This document shows, piece after piece, positions 42,738-51,861 of a stretch of 64,000 bases of DNA. This stretch comes from Pedococcus bigeumensis (GTDB lineage: Bacteria; Actinomycetota; Actinomycetes; Actinomycetales; Dermatophilaceae), in assembly GCF_006438965.1 (NCBI RefSeq), contig NZ_RCZM01000004.1, positions 310,001-374,000 on the forward strand, written 5' to 3'. The notes below the pieces were generated by a model. The model had not been told where the DNA came from. It worked only from the letters and a program-made list of their open reading frames with translations, and searched no databases. A program made the position numbers and the translations under genes. The first letter of the stretch is position 1; each line of letters opens with the position of its first letter.

Positions 42738-43379
42738 CTACCCCGGGGCGGGGGCGCGCGAGGTCCTTAGGAGGCCGGGCTCGGAGCGTCTCCGGCGTCC
42801 AAGCGTTCGTCCTCTGGTGTCAGGTGATGGATAAGGGATGACGCGGCCGAGTCGGTGGTGCCTGGCACTGACGGCGACGCGGCCGTAACCGCGTGGAGCC
42901 GGTCGTCGGCTCGGAGGGTGGCCCGCCTCTCGTCGCGCCAGGCGAGGATCGTCGCAATCGAGCCCCACCTGTTCCCGCGTCTCCAGGTCCTTGGTCAGAC
43001 CCGTCCGGAAGTAGGACGCCGCCTCCATCAGCGACGCGTAGTGGTCCGCGACGTTCGACTCGGGCTGGGACAGGAACGCTTCGAGCACGAGCTGCAGATG
43101 CTCGTAGCGCTTTCGCGCCCGCGTCGAGAGGTACATGCCGCCCTCGGCGTAGTACCAACGACGAAGGTCCTCGTGGAGCCTGACGATGTGTTCCCGGTCC
43201 GCGTCGGTCCGTGGCCAGCGGGACACGACGCCGGTGCGTCGCCAAGCCGCGGGGTATGCCGCGATGCGCTGGGTGCATACGCCTTCAGCGACCTTCTCTC
43301 GACCCGACAGCCAGCTGTTGATGAGTGCGAGGACGGCAGCAACGACGAAGCCGACGACTGCCGCGACGAATGCGTCCAT
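42738..43379 (-). CDS. Membrane-anchored hypothetical protein, C-terminus possibly frameshifted
   Basis: The 213-residue protein has one N-terminal membrane helix (VAAVVGFVVAAVLALINSWL) and a helical cytoplasmic part to about residue 140 (RIAAYPAAWRRTGVVSRWP, HEDLRRWYYAEGGMYLST, HYASLMEAASYFRTGLTKDL). After GLDCDDPRLARREAG the sequence turns into Arg/Pro/Ser-rich composition unlike the rest, as expected when translation enters a wrong frame. A frameshift near 42960 or a diverged tail are both possible. No family recognised. Confidence 0.6.
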   Translation of the reverse strand: MDAFVAAVVGFVVAAVLALINSWLSGREKVAEGVCTQRIAAYPAAWRRTGVVSRWPRTDADREHIVRLHEDLRRWYYAEGGMYLSTRARKRYEHLQLVLEAFLSQPESNVADHYASLMEAASYFRTGLTKDLETREQVGLDCDDPRLARREAGHPPSRRPAPRGYGRVAVSARHHRLGRVIPYPSPDTRGRTLGRRRRSEPGLLRTSRAPAPG

Positions 43380-43440
43380 GCTCCAACGAAGGCACCAACC
43401 ACATCGACCGCAAACTCATGGTCGATGACCTTCACGGCTT

Positions 43441-44199
43441 CTACCCGGATGACTGCTTGGCCTGCTGCAGATTCGACTGGTGAGGGGCGGAAAGCCAGTC
43501 CTGAGCCAGACGCGAGTCGACCGGTTCCTCTCCTCGCCGCAGCGCGTCGATGTAGGCCCGATCGGCGGCAAAGCGTGCGGCGATCTCGGGACCGTTGGCA
43601 ACGGCGCCGTGGCCGGGGACCACGACATCCACGTGCCTGACGGCCTCACCCAACCGGTCGAGCGCCGACCCGTAGGCGCCCACCTGACCGGGCCGACGAA
43701 AGTCGAGGAGTGGGATCAGGATGTCGGAGAGCATGTCGCCGGCGAGGAGGACGCCACGGTCGGCGAGCAGCACCGCGGCGTGGCCGATGGCGTGCGCCTC
43801 GTGCTCGATGATCTCGCCCGGCACGGGACTGCCGTCCGCGGGCAGGGGAGTGAGGAGCCCGATCAGCTCCAGGGGGATGCCCGACGCGCTCTCCTCGGCC
43901 ATCTGTTGTGCCCGCTCCCGCACTCCAGGGGCGGCCTGAGCGGCGGCGGCAGCGGCGTAGCGCGGAACGTCGCCGAACCGGGAGTGCCAGAGCAGGTGGT
44001 CCCAGTGGAGATGGGTGCAGAAGCCGGCGACCACGGGGATGCCCAGCTGGTCCACCTCATCGGCGAGCTGCTCCAGCTCGGAGCCATGGATGCCGGGGTC
44101 GACCAGAATCAAACCCTCGTCGCCCCGCACCACTATTGCGTTGCTCCAGACCCACTCGCTCTGCCGGACCCAGACCCCGTCCGCCACCTCGTTCAGCAT
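43441..44199 (-). CDS. Metallo-beta-lactamase-fold hydrolase
   Basis: The 252-residue protein has the zinc-binding core THLHWDHLLW (HxHxDH, about residues 62-71), a later single histidine in IGHAAVLLAD with GVLLAGDMLSD (bridging Asp), and VVVPGHGAVANG. This is a glyoxalase-II-like or quorum-lactonase-like fold member; chemistry beyond hydrolysis cannot be read. It stands alone on the minus strand in the accessory segment. Confidence 0.88.
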   Translation of the reverse strand: MLNEVADGVWVRQSEWVWSNAIVVRGDEGLILVDPGIHGSELEQLADEVDQLGIPVVAGFCTHLHWDHLLWHSRFGDVPRYAAAAAAQAAPGVRERAQQMAEESASGIPLELIGLLTPLPADGSPVPGEIIEHEAHAIGHAAVLLADRGVLLAGDMLSDILIPLLDFRRPGQVGAYGSALDRLGEAVRHVDVVVPGHGAVANGPEIAARFAADRAYIDALRRGEEPVDSRLAQDWLSAPHQSNLQQAKQSSG

Positions 44200-44421
44200 C
44201 GGATCACTGTGTCAGGTCGTCGCGTCGCGCGCGATGCGACGGCCCTCGGTCTGACTCGCGGGCGCCTCTCATGCCTCCTCGCGCCGCGGTGCGGACAGGA
44301 GGGCCTGCCGGACGCTGAGGCGGCGAAGACTGTGCCTGAGTCGTTTCTGACTCCCACGGGGGCATCCGGGAGTAGATTTCAATGGACGGGCAGAGCGCTC
44401 GTGACGGGGAGGTCGTGGCGA

Positions 44422-44610
44422 ATGTTCGCGGTGATCTTGTATGGCTTGTTCGGCCTGGGAGCCCTGGCCTTCGTGGGGGCGGTGGCTCTCGGCGTGGTCA
44501 ACAAGGTACGGGGACGCGACAACGGGGAGTGGCAGGACGAGCCCCAGGGCGGCGACCCGCCGAATGTCCGTCCGGGCGTTGGATGGGGCAACGGGGGGTC
44601 CTGGCACTAG
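44422..44610 (+). CDS. Small single-pass membrane protein (62 aa, hypothetical)
   Basis: ATG 44422 follows GGGGAGG at good spacing. The product has one hydrophobic helix (FAVILYGLFGLGALAFVGAVAL-type segment of about 22 residues), then a basic turn VVNKVRGRD and a Gly/Pro-rich tail ending GWGNGGSWH. It looks like a genuine short protein of unknown role. It converges on the DUF3515 gene. Confidence 0.55.
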   Translation: MFAVILYGLFGLGALAFVGAVALGVVNKVRGRDNGEWQDEPQGGDPPNVRPGVGWGNGGSWH

Positions 44611-44652
44611 CCGCCCACGCGGGCCACAGGGCCGGGCATGCGACGACTCATG

Positions 44653-45141
44653 TCATTTGCAGGTGCGACCGTTGGTGGGCAGCGCCTTGGCGGCCGCGCC
44701 GAAAGCTGGCAGCAGCAGGGGTTCCGGCTTGTAGGCGTCCGGCACCAGCACCTGGATCGCAGGCTCCCGACCGAATGTCGTGAACTTCACGCCGTCGCTC
44801 AGCGGCTCGACGACCCAGTAGGCGCCGTCGACGTCGAGGCACTCCTTGTCCGTCGGACCCGGCGCCGGCCAGCCGCAGGTGGCGATGACGGCGGGATCAC
44901 CCCACGCGCGCGCATCCGAAACCGCGCCGCCGTTCGCGCTGATGTCGCGGAGGGTCTGGGCGCCGACCTTCGCGGGCCAGTGCGCTGTCGCCGGCTCGCA
45001 TGCCGCGGAGTGCGGGGGAGCGGTGACATCGACCGCATTGGAGCAGCCAGACAGCAGACCACCGGCCACCCCGAGGACGAGGAGGCCGGTGGTCGTGGTG
45101 CGCAGCCGGCGCGCAGCCGTGAGGCGGGCGCCAAGGCTCAC
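44653..45141 (-). CDS. DUF3515-family lipoprotein
   Basis: The 162-residue protein has a basic N-terminus, a hydrophobic segment and a lipobox (GLLSGCSN, Cys about 33), then a secreted domain with paired cysteines: ACEPATAHWPAKV, VIATCGWPAPGPTDKECLDVDGAYW, and a C-terminal TNGRTCK. This matches the DUF3515 family found between ddl and thiL in many actinobacteria; function unknown, probably at the cell envelope. The start is GTG 45141. Confidence 0.85.
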   Translation of the reverse strand: MSLGARLTAARRLRTTTTGLLVLGVAGGLLSGCSNAVDVTAPPHSAACEPATAHWPAKVGAQTLRDISANGGAVSDARAWGDPAVIATCGWPAPGPTDKECLDVDGAYWVVEPLSDGVKFTTFGREPAIQVLVPDAYKPEPLLLPAFGAAAKALPTNGRTCK

Positions 45142-45157
45142 GTCGAGAGTCGAACGC

Positions 45158-45391
45158 TCAGACGTGGACGACGGTGCAGGTCAGGGTGCGGGTGATCCCG
45201 GGCACGTCCTGGATCTTGGCGATGACGAGCTTGCCCAGCTCGTCGACGGTGTTGGCCTCGACGCGAGCGATCACGTCGTAGGGCCCGGTCACGTCCTCAG
45301 CAAGGACCACACCGGAAATTGCGGCTATGGCTTCGGCAACGGACGCCGCCTTGCCAACTTCGGTCTGGATCAGGATGTAGGCCTGGACCAC
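45158..45391 (-). CDS. Stand-alone Lrp/AsnC ligand-binding (RAM) domain protein
   Basis: The 77-residue protein is a single AsnC-type alpha-beta domain (VQAYILIQTEVGKA; VTGPYDVIARVEANTVDELGK; VPGITRTLTCTVVHV) with no DNA-binding helix-turn-helix. I place the start at GTG 45391 because GAGGTG lies seven bases upstream and the family begins MVQAYILIQ; GTG 45394 and 45406 are open too. Such stand-alone domains may sense amino acids or pair with full-length regulators. It sits in the conserved DUF3515-thiL neighbourhood. Confidence 0.88.
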   Translation of the reverse strand: MVQAYILIQTEVGKAASVAEAIAAISGVVLAEDVTGPYDVIARVEANTVDELGKLVIAKIQDVPGITRTLTCTVVHV

Positions 45392-45560
45392 CACGAGACA
45401 CCTCACACTTTCTGTTTCCTATGGCACAGTCTGTTTCTAAGACAGAGCCTGTTCTAAGACCCGGGAGAACCGCATGGCCGGGGCGCACCTCGACCACGCC
45501 AGACGCTACCGTGCCCGTGTCCCGCCCGTCTCCCCCGGGCCGTCACGAGGAGGTCAAGTC

Positions 45561-46541
45561 ATGGTCACGTCGCCGCGGACGCTGGCAGATGTGTCCGAGT
45601 CGGACCTGCTGCGGCGGATCTTCCCGTTCTTCGAGGGGAGTGCGTCTCTCGCCGTCGGACCCGGCGACGACGCCGCAGTCCTTCGCACTGGTCCGACCAC
45701 CGTGGCGACCACCGACTCGATGATCCGCGGACGCGACTGGCTCGACGAGTGGTCCAGCCCGTCCGACGTCGCCACCAAGCTGCTCACCCAGAACCTCGCC
45801 GACGTCGCCGCGATGGGCGCCACCTCGACCGCAGTCCTGGTCTCGCTCGTTGCCGACCCCGCGACCTCGCTGGACTGGGTGGTCGAGTTCGCCCGCACCC
45901 TCGGCAAGCGTGCCAGCGACCTCGGCGTGGTCGTCGCTGGTGGCGACCTGTCCTCGGCGCCCGAGGGCGTCCTGATGGTGTCGGTCACCGCCCTGGGAGA
46001 TCTCGAGGGCCGGGAACCTGTGCTGCGCAACGGAGCCCGCCCCGGTCACGCGGTCGCGGTCAACGGCACCCTGGGTCGGTCGGCCGCCGGTCTCGCCCTC
46101 CTCGAGGGTGGCGCCGACCCGCGGGAGGCCGCGAGCGGCATACGTGCGGCGTGTCTGGCCCACCACCTGCGCCCCAGCGCGCCTCTGCATGCGGGGAGGC
46201 AGGCAGCCGAAGCCGGAGCGAGCGCGATGATCGACCTCTCCGACGGGCTGCTTCGCGACGGCCATCGCATCGCAGAGGCCAGTGGAGTGCGCATCGCCCT
46301 CTCCCCGGCGGGGCTGCACGACGACCTCGCGGCGCTTCAGGAGGTCGTCGCCGAAGCGGCGTGGGAGTGCCTTCTCGCGGGCGGCGAGGAACACAGCCTG
46401 CTGGCAACCTTCGCCCGTGACGTCCCCGACGGCTGGCGCACCATCGGAGCCGTGGAGGCAGGGGACGGCGTCACCCTGGACGGTGTCGTGCAGCGGCCCC
46501 GCGGCTGGGACCACTTCAGTGCCCAGAACGGAAACGACTGA
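45561..46541 (+). CDS. thiL: Thiamine-monophosphate kinase
   Basis: ThiL (326 aa) phosphorylates thiamine monophosphate to the active diphosphate. Seen: LLRRIFPFF at the start, GPGDDAAVL, TTDSMIRGRDW (substrate loop), KLLTQNLADVAAMGATSTAVLVSL, VVAGGDLSSA, and AMIDLSDGLLRDGHRIAEAS, all typical of the PurM/ThiL fold. GAGGAGG seven bases before ATG 45561 fixes the start. It is divergent from the AsnC-domain gene. Confidence 0.95.
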   Translation: MVTSPRTLADVSESDLLRRIFPFFEGSASLAVGPGDDAAVLRTGPTTVATTDSMIRGRDWLDEWSSPSDVATKLLTQNLADVAAMGATSTAVLVSLVADPATSLDWVVEFARTLGKRASDLGVVVAGGDLSSAPEGVLMVSVTALGDLEGREPVLRNGARPGHAVAVNGTLGRSAAGLALLEGGADPREAASGIRAACLAHHLRPSAPLHAGRQAAEAGASAMIDLSDGLLRDGHRIAEASGVRIALSPAGLHDDLAALQEVVAEAAWECLLAGGEEHSLLATFARDVPDGWRTIGAVEAGDGVTLDGVVQRPRGWDHFSAQNGND

Positions 46542-46570
46542 AGCCGACCCCCCAGTGGGAGATCGGCTTC
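46540..46570. terminator. Hairpin between convergent thiL and rpmB
   Basis: GAAGCCGA (46540-46547) pairs with TCGGCTTC (46563-46570). The stem begins inside the thiL stop codon and lies in a 52-bp convergent gap, so it can serve both genes. Confidence 0.65.
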
Positions 46571-46593
46571 GGTGCGTATGCCGGTCGGCAGGC

Positions 46594-46800
46594 TCAGCTG
46601 GTCAGGGAGCGCTTGACCTTGCCGGCCTTGAGGCACGAGGCGCAGACATTGAGACGCTTCGGGGTCACACCAGCGGCGCCCACGAACGCCTTGACGCGCT
46701 GGATGTTCGGGTTCCAGCGACGCTTGGTACGGCGGTGCGAGAACGAAATGTTGTGACCGAAGCCCGGTCCCTTGCCGCAGACGTCGCAGTTGGCAGCCAC
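46594..46800 (-). CDS. rpmB: 50S ribosomal protein L28 (zinc-ribbon form)
   Basis: The 68-residue L28 has ANCDVCGKGPGFGHNIS, HRRTKRRWNPNIQRV, and KRLNVCASCLKAGKV; two CxxC pairs make the zinc-binding (C+) version. AGGAGA seven bases before GTG 46800 sets the start. The conserved place is between thiL and the DAK-domain gene, transcribed divergently from the latter. Confidence 0.96.
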   Translation of the reverse strand: MAANCDVCGKGPGFGHNISFSHRRTKRRWNPNIQRVKAFVGAAGVTPKRLNVCASCLKAGKVKRSLTS

Positions 46801-46971
46801 GGGTGTTCTCCTGAAATCGATTGGTACAAGAAATGGGGTGGTCCCCGGTGTCTCCTCGCGCGGGCACAGGCCAGCGACGCAGAGGTCCATGGGAACCGGT
46901 CAAGAGTAGCCGAGGTGTGGCGCAACGGCCAAAACGGGGCCGATGACGGCCGCTGCGGCTAGCCTGCCACC

Positions 46972-48690
46972 GTGCTCGAAGCCCTCAGTGCCGTGGACGC
47001 GAGGCGATGGGCTGTGCTCACCCGGGCCGCCTTCGCCGCGCGGCGGGCGGAGATCGACGCGCTCAACGTCTACCCGGTCCCCGACGGCGACACGGGCACC
47101 AACCTCTACCTGAGTCTCGACGCCGCCCTCGACTCGGTCCGCACCGAGCACGAGAAGGCCGGGATCCTCGGCGATGCCTCGCTCGCACAGGAGTGCACGG
47201 CGATGGCGCGGTCGCTGCTGCTCACGGCCCGAGGCAACTCGGGGGTGATCCTCAGCCAGCTCGTGCGCGGCTTCGCCGAGGCGATCGCCGAGAGCGGCAA
47301 GGACGTCGCCGACGCAGCGATCATCGCCGACGGGCTCGAGCGCGCCAGCCAGCGCGCCTACGCCAGCGTGACCAGGCCGGCCGAGGGGACCATCCTCACT
47401 GTCGCCCGCGCCGCCGCCGCTGCCGGAGCTGCTGCGGTCGAGCGGGGGCTGGCCGCCGTGGCGGAGGACGCACTGGACGCTGCGACCGAGGCCCTGAAGG
47501 CGACCACCTCCCAGCTGCCGGCTCTCGAGCGCGCGGGGGTCGTCGATGCGGGGGCCGCGGGCTACCTCCTGCTCCTCGAGGCTCTCGCCCGGGTGGTTCA
47601 CCAGGACGACACCCACGTGGGGGAGCGGATGGAGGTCTTCGCCGACCACTCCATGCGCCGCCGCGAGGACTGGAGCCACGCCGGCGGCGTCGTCACGCCG
47701 ACTGGCGCCACCGGTGGCTCGCCCACCGGTGAGGGCGACCTCGTTCTCGACGGGCCCGCATACGAGGTCATGTACCTGTTGCGGGACAGCGACGAGGAGC
47801 GGGTGGCGACCCTGCGCGACTCTCTCGACCGATTGGGCGACTCGCTGCTCGTCGTCGGTGGTCCCGATCTCTGGAACATCCACGTGCACGTCGACGATGT
47901 CGGTGCCGCGGTCGAGGCAGGGATCGACGCGGGTCGTCCCTACCGGGTGCGGGTGACCCACTTTGCAGGTCAGGGTGGTGGCGCTGTTCAGGGTGGTCGT
48001 GCTGACCAGGTGGCTCGAGTGCCGGCGGCCGGGGTGGCCGTGGTCGCCTGTGCCGCTGGACCGGGACTCGCTGAGCTGTTCGAGCAGGCGGGCGCGCACG
48101 TCGTGTCGAGTGGACCGGGCAAGCGCGCGTCCGCGGGTCAGCTGCTCGACGCGGCTCGCGCCGCGCACGCCCTCGAGGTGATCGTGCTGCCCAACGACGG
48201 CGACACCGTCATGGCGGCCGAGGCTGCCGCGAGTGCTGCCGAGCAGGAGGGCGTCACGCTGCACATCGTGCGCTCGCGGACCGCGGTCCAGGGTCTCGCG
48301 GCGCTCGCCGTGTTCGACGCCAGCGCCAGCGCGTCACGCAACGCCTCCCAGATGAGCCACGCCGCTGCGGCGACCCGTCACGGTGCGGTCGCCGTCGCGA
48401 GCAAGCAGGCACTGACCAGTGCCGGACCGTGCGAGCCGGGCGACGTCCTCGGAGCAGTGGCGGGAGACGTCGTCATCGTCGGGGACGACCTCGAAGCGGT
48501 CGCGATCGACGTCGTGGCCCGGCTGCTGAGCAGCGGCGGTGAGATCGTCACCGTGATCGGTGGCGCCGATGCACCTCCCGGGCTCACCGAGTCGTTGGGC
48601 GCCCGCATCGAGCGTGGGCACCGCGACGTCGAGGTCAGCCTCATCGACGGTGGCCAGCCGCACTACCCCCTGCTGCTCGGAGTCGAGTAG
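46972..48690 (+). CDS. DAK2-domain protein, fatty acid kinase FakA-like
   Basis: The 572-residue protein has an N-terminal DAK2/DhaL kinase domain (EIDALNVYPVPDGDTGTNLYLS with metal aspartates about residues 38-42; TARGNSGVILSQLVRGF) and a C-terminal FakA-type domain (YEVMYLLRDSDEERVATLRDSL, DSLLVVGGPDLWNIHVHVDDVG). In Firmicutes FakA phosphorylates fatty acids bound by FakB for phospholipid synthesis; the actinobacterial role is inferred. GTG 46972 lies six bases after TAGCCT, so the mRNA is probably leaderless. recG follows after two bases. Confidence 0.9.
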   Translation: MLEALSAVDARRWAVLTRAAFAARRAEIDALNVYPVPDGDTGTNLYLSLDAALDSVRTEHEKAGILGDASLAQECTAMARSLLLTARGNSGVILSQLVRGFAEAIAESGKDVADAAIIADGLERASQRAYASVTRPAEGTILTVARAAAAAGAAAVERGLAAVAEDALDAATEALKATTSQLPALERAGVVDAGAAGYLLLLEALARVVHQDDTHVGERMEVFADHSMRRREDWSHAGGVVTPTGATGGSPTGEGDLVLDGPAYEVMYLLRDSDEERVATLRDSLDRLGDSLLVVGGPDLWNIHVHVDDVGAAVEAGIDAGRPYRVRVTHFAGQGGGAVQGGRADQVARVPAAGVAVVACAAGPGLAELFEQAGAHVVSSGPGKRASAGQLLDAARAAHALEVIVLPNDGDTVMAAEAAASAAEQEGVTLHIVRSRTAVQGLAALAVFDASASASRNASQMSHAAAATRHGAVAVASKQALTSAGPCEPGDVLGAVAGDVVIVGDDLEAVAIDVVARLLSSGGEIVTVIGGADAPPGLTESLGARIERGHRDVEVSLIDGGQPHYPLLLGVE

Positions 48691-48692
48691 GC

Positions 48693-50966
48693 GTGGTCGG
48701 TGTGGTCACGCAGTCCACCAAGCTCTCGCAGATCGTCTCCACGGCCGCGCCCAAGCTGGCAAAGCACCGTGGCATCACGGTGGTGGGGGACCTCCTCGAG
48801 TTCTGGCCCCGTCGCTACCTCGAGCACACCGCCGACCTCGGCACGCTGCACGTCGGCATGTACGTCGTGGCGGTCGCCACCGTCAAGACCGCCGCCACTC
48901 GGTCGATGAAGAACCGCCGCGGCGAGATGCTCACCGTGACGATCACGGACGGTGCGCACGAGGTGGACCTCGTCTTCTTCAAAGCATGGGGGCACCGGGA
49001 CGCCCTGGTCCCCGGCACCACTGCCTTGTTTGCCGGCACCGTCGGGATGTACCGCGGGCGCTGGCAGCTGGCGCACCCGGCATACCAGCTCATGCACGGC
49101 GGGCTGGGCGACGCTGCCACGGACCGCGGGCCGATCCCGGTCTACCTCCAGGTCAAGGGCATGCAGAACTGGGCCGTGGCCGAGTGCGTGCGCCTGACCC
49201 TCGACCAGCTCGACGACCTCCCTGACCCGATCCCTGCCGCCCTGCGGGGACGGCGTGGCCTGCCGGGGCGGCTGGCTGCGATGCGTGGCATCCATGTCCC
49301 GGACGAGATGCCGCAGGTCTACCTCGCGCGCCAGCGGATGCGCTACGAGGAGGCCCTGGTCCTGCAGACCCTGCTGGCACAGCGACGTGCGCAGATCGCC
49401 CTGCAGCACACCGCGATCGCCCGACCCCCCGGCAAGGGTGGGCTGCTCGACGCGTTCGACGCGCGGCTGCCGTTCGAGCTCACGGCCGGCCAGCGAGAGA
49501 TCGGGAACACCCTGGCCAGCGAGATGTCCGGCGACACCCCGATGAACCGGCTGCTGCAGGGTGAGGTCGGCTCGGGCAAGACGGTCATCGCGCTGCGGGC
49601 GATGCTGGCGGCCGTCGATGCGGGTGGTCAGGCTGCACTTCTCGCCCCGACGGAAGTCCTTGCGGCACAACACCATCGCTCGATCACAGCGATGCTCGGC
49701 GAGCTCGCTGAGCGCGGCATGCTGGGGGGTAGCGAGATCGGCACCCAGGTCGCACTGCTGACCGGCAGCCAGTCGACGGCCGCGCGCAAGAGGTCGCTGC
49801 TCGACGTTGCCAGTGGCGACGCGGGCATCGTCATCGGCACGCATGCCCTGATCCAGGAGCACGTCCAGTTCTTCGATCTCGCGCTCGTGGTCGTCGACGA
49901 GCAGCACCGGTTCGGGGTCGAGCAGCGAGATGCCATGCGGGACAAGGCGAAACAGCCCCCGCACGTGCTCGTGATGACGGCCACGCCGATCCCCCGCACG
50001 GTGGCCATGACGGTGTTCGGCGACATGGAGACCTCGACATTGACCGAGCTGCCCCGAGGTCGCGCACCCATCACGACCCATGTCGTCCCCACCGACAACC
50101 CTCGCTGGGTCGAGCGCACCTGGGTGCGCATCGCCGAGGAGGTCCGCTCCGGTCGGCAGGCGTATGTCGTGTGCCCGCGGATCGTGGACACCGAGTCGCG
50201 TGGTGGCATCTCGGACGAGGAGGTCCCCGACACGCGACCGGCACCCGAGGACGGCGAGCCCGGTGACGGGGAGCGCGAGGAGGGGGAGCGCCAGGACGGC
50301 GAGTCGGGGGAGACGGCGGAGCCGCGGGTGTGGGCGAGTGTCCTCGCGGTGGTCGAGCAGCTGCGGTCCGACCCTGCGCTGCACGGCATCACCATCGACG
50401 TCCTGCACGGCCGGATGACACCGGAGGACAAGGACGCCGCGATGGCGCGATTCACCCGCGGCGAAACGGGAGTGCTCGTCTCGACCACGGTCATCGAGGT
50501 CGGGGTGGACGTGGCCAATGCCACGGTGATGGTCGTGATGGACGCAGACCGGTTCGGGGTCTCCCAGCTGCACCAGCTGCGGGGACGAGTGGGTCGCGGC
50601 GGTCATCCTGGGCTGTGTCTGCTCATGACGGGTGCCGAGGCCGACGGTGGAGCCCGCGAGCGACTGGAGGCGGTGGCCGGCACGACCGACGGATTTGCCC
50701 TGGCCCAGCTCGACCTCGAGCTGCGCGGCACCGGAGACGTTCTCAGCGGACGCCAGAGTGGGGGTGGTCGGTCCACCCGCGGGATGGGCCGAGGCAGCTT
50801 CCGGTTCCTGTCCCTGGTCCGCGACGAGGAGCTCATCCTGCAGGCCCGAGAGGACGCAGCCGCTCTCGTGGCGGCGGATCCCGACCTCAACGCCCACCCC
50901 GAGCTCGGCGCGGCCGTCGCCGAACGGCTCGACGCCGAGCAGGCGGCGTTCCTCGAGCGCAGCTGA
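48693..50966 (+). CDS. recG: ATP-dependent DNA helicase RecG
   Basis: RecG (757 aa) remodels stalled replication forks and Holliday junctions. Seen: N-terminal wedge OB-fold, PFELTAGQREIG, Walker A GEVGSGKTVIAL (about residues 290-300), LAPTEVLAAQHHRSI, the DEQH-type Walker B VVVDEQHRFGVEQR, TATPIPRTVAMTVFGDM, and LHQLRGRVGRGGHPG with a RecG C-terminal block. An acidic Glu/Asp/Gly insert of about 35 residues (near residue 510) is unusual. The start is GTG 48693 or GTG 48702. Confidence 0.95.
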   Translation: MVGVVTQSTKLSQIVSTAAPKLAKHRGITVVGDLLEFWPRRYLEHTADLGTLHVGMYVVAVATVKTAATRSMKNRRGEMLTVTITDGAHEVDLVFFKAWGHRDALVPGTTALFAGTVGMYRGRWQLAHPAYQLMHGGLGDAATDRGPIPVYLQVKGMQNWAVAECVRLTLDQLDDLPDPIPAALRGRRGLPGRLAAMRGIHVPDEMPQVYLARQRMRYEEALVLQTLLAQRRAQIALQHTAIARPPGKGGLLDAFDARLPFELTAGQREIGNTLASEMSGDTPMNRLLQGEVGSGKTVIALRAMLAAVDAGGQAALLAPTEVLAAQHHRSITAMLGELAERGMLGGSEIGTQVALLTGSQSTAARKRSLLDVASGDAGIVIGTHALIQEHVQFFDLALVVVDEQHRFGVEQRDAMRDKAKQPPHVLVMTATPIPRTVAMTVFGDMETSTLTELPRGRAPITTHVVPTDNPRWVERTWVRIAEEVRSGRQAYVVCPRIVDTESRGGISDEEVPDTRPAPEDGEPGDGEREEGERQDGESGETAEPRVWASVLAVVEQLRSDPALHGITIDVLHGRMTPEDKDAAMARFTRGETGVLVSTTVIEVGVDVANATVMVVMDADRFGVSQLHQLRGRVGRGGHPGLCLLMTGAEADGGARERLEAVAGTTDGFALAQLDLELRGTGDVLSGRQSGGGRSTRGMGRGSFRFLSLVRDEELILQAREDAAALVAADPDLNAHPELGAAVAERLDAEQAAFLERS

Positions 50967-51042
50967 GCGATGACAGTGGTCTGCCTGCGGTTGGCCGAAA
51001 ATGCAGCGGCGGCGACCCGCCCCTGCGCCCTAGTCTCGAGTC

Positions 51043-51831
51043 GTGCTGCTCTCCCATGACGACTCCGGTTCCGGCGACGCCGTCCTGCTCCTGCACGCCG
51101 GCGTGGCCGACCGCCGCATGTGGGACCCGCTCGTCCCGGCGCTCAGCCACACGTTCCGCGTGATCCGGCCGGACCTGCGCGGGTTCGGCGACTCCCCCCA
51201 GCCGGGGGAGGAGTACGCCGACGCCGACGACCTCGACGCCCTGCTCGACTCGCTCGGGGTGGGCAGCGCGGCGGTCGTCGGGTCCTCCTACGGCGGACGA
51301 GTCGCCATGGAGCTCGCGACCGCCCATCCCGCTCGGGTGTCATCCCTCGTGCTGCTGTGCTCCGCCTACCGCGGGCTGGAGCCCTCAGCGGAGGACGCGC
51401 CCGTCCTGGACGCCTACGGCCAGGAGGAGGAGCGCCTGTTGGAAGCAGGTGACCTCGACGGAGCCGTCGAGCTCACCGCGGACACGTGGGTGCGGCCCGA
51501 GGCCGGCCAGGACGTGCGCGAGCTCGTCGCGACGATGCAGCGCCGTGCCTACGAGGTCCAGCTGGCGGCCGACGAGCAGGACCCGCCGCCCTCGATGCGA
51601 CGCATCGACGTGGACCCGACGGCGCTCTCGGTGGACACCCTCGTCGTGTCCGGCGCGCACGACCTGGGCCACTTCCGCACCATCGCTGCCCACCTTGGCG
51701 ACCAGATCCCGGGAGCCGAGCTGGTCGAGCTCGACTGGGCTGGCCACCTGCCATCGATGGAGCGGCCGGACGCCGTCCTCGCCCTCCTCCTCGACGTGCT
51801 GCGCGACGACCCGACGGTGCACGCGCCCTGA
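51043..51831 (+). CDS. Alpha/beta hydrolase
   Basis: The 262-residue protein has the alpha/beta-hydrolase layout: LLLHAGVADRRMWDPLVPAL (oxyanion region), RPDLRGFGDSPQP, nucleophile elbow VGSSYGGRVAMEL (Ser about 86), acid in VSGAHDLGHF, and catalytic His in WAGHLPSMERPD. Substrate unknown. GTG 51043 is exactly six bases after TAGTCT, consistent with leaderless transcription. Confidence 0.9.
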   Translation: MLLSHDDSGSGDAVLLLHAGVADRRMWDPLVPALSHTFRVIRPDLRGFGDSPQPGEEYADADDLDALLDSLGVGSAAVVGSSYGGRVAMELATAHPARVSSLVLLCSAYRGLEPSAEDAPVLDAYGQEEERLLEAGDLDGAVELTADTWVRPEAGQDVRELVATMQRRAYEVQLAADEQDPPPSMRRIDVDPTALSVDTLVVSGAHDLGHFRTIAAHLGDQIPGAELVELDWAGHLPSMERPDAVLALLLDVLRDDPTVHAP

Positions 51832-51861
51832 TCCCGCGGTGGCGACGTCTGCTCGCCCAGG

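Noticed and set aside
45407-45560. TPP riboswitch before thiL
   Set aside because: I found no match to the conserved TPP-aptamer pairs; the region looks like an ordinary divergent promoter.
48663-50897. 744-codon minus-strand frame opposite recG
   Set aside because: Antisense shadow of recG with no recognisable motif.
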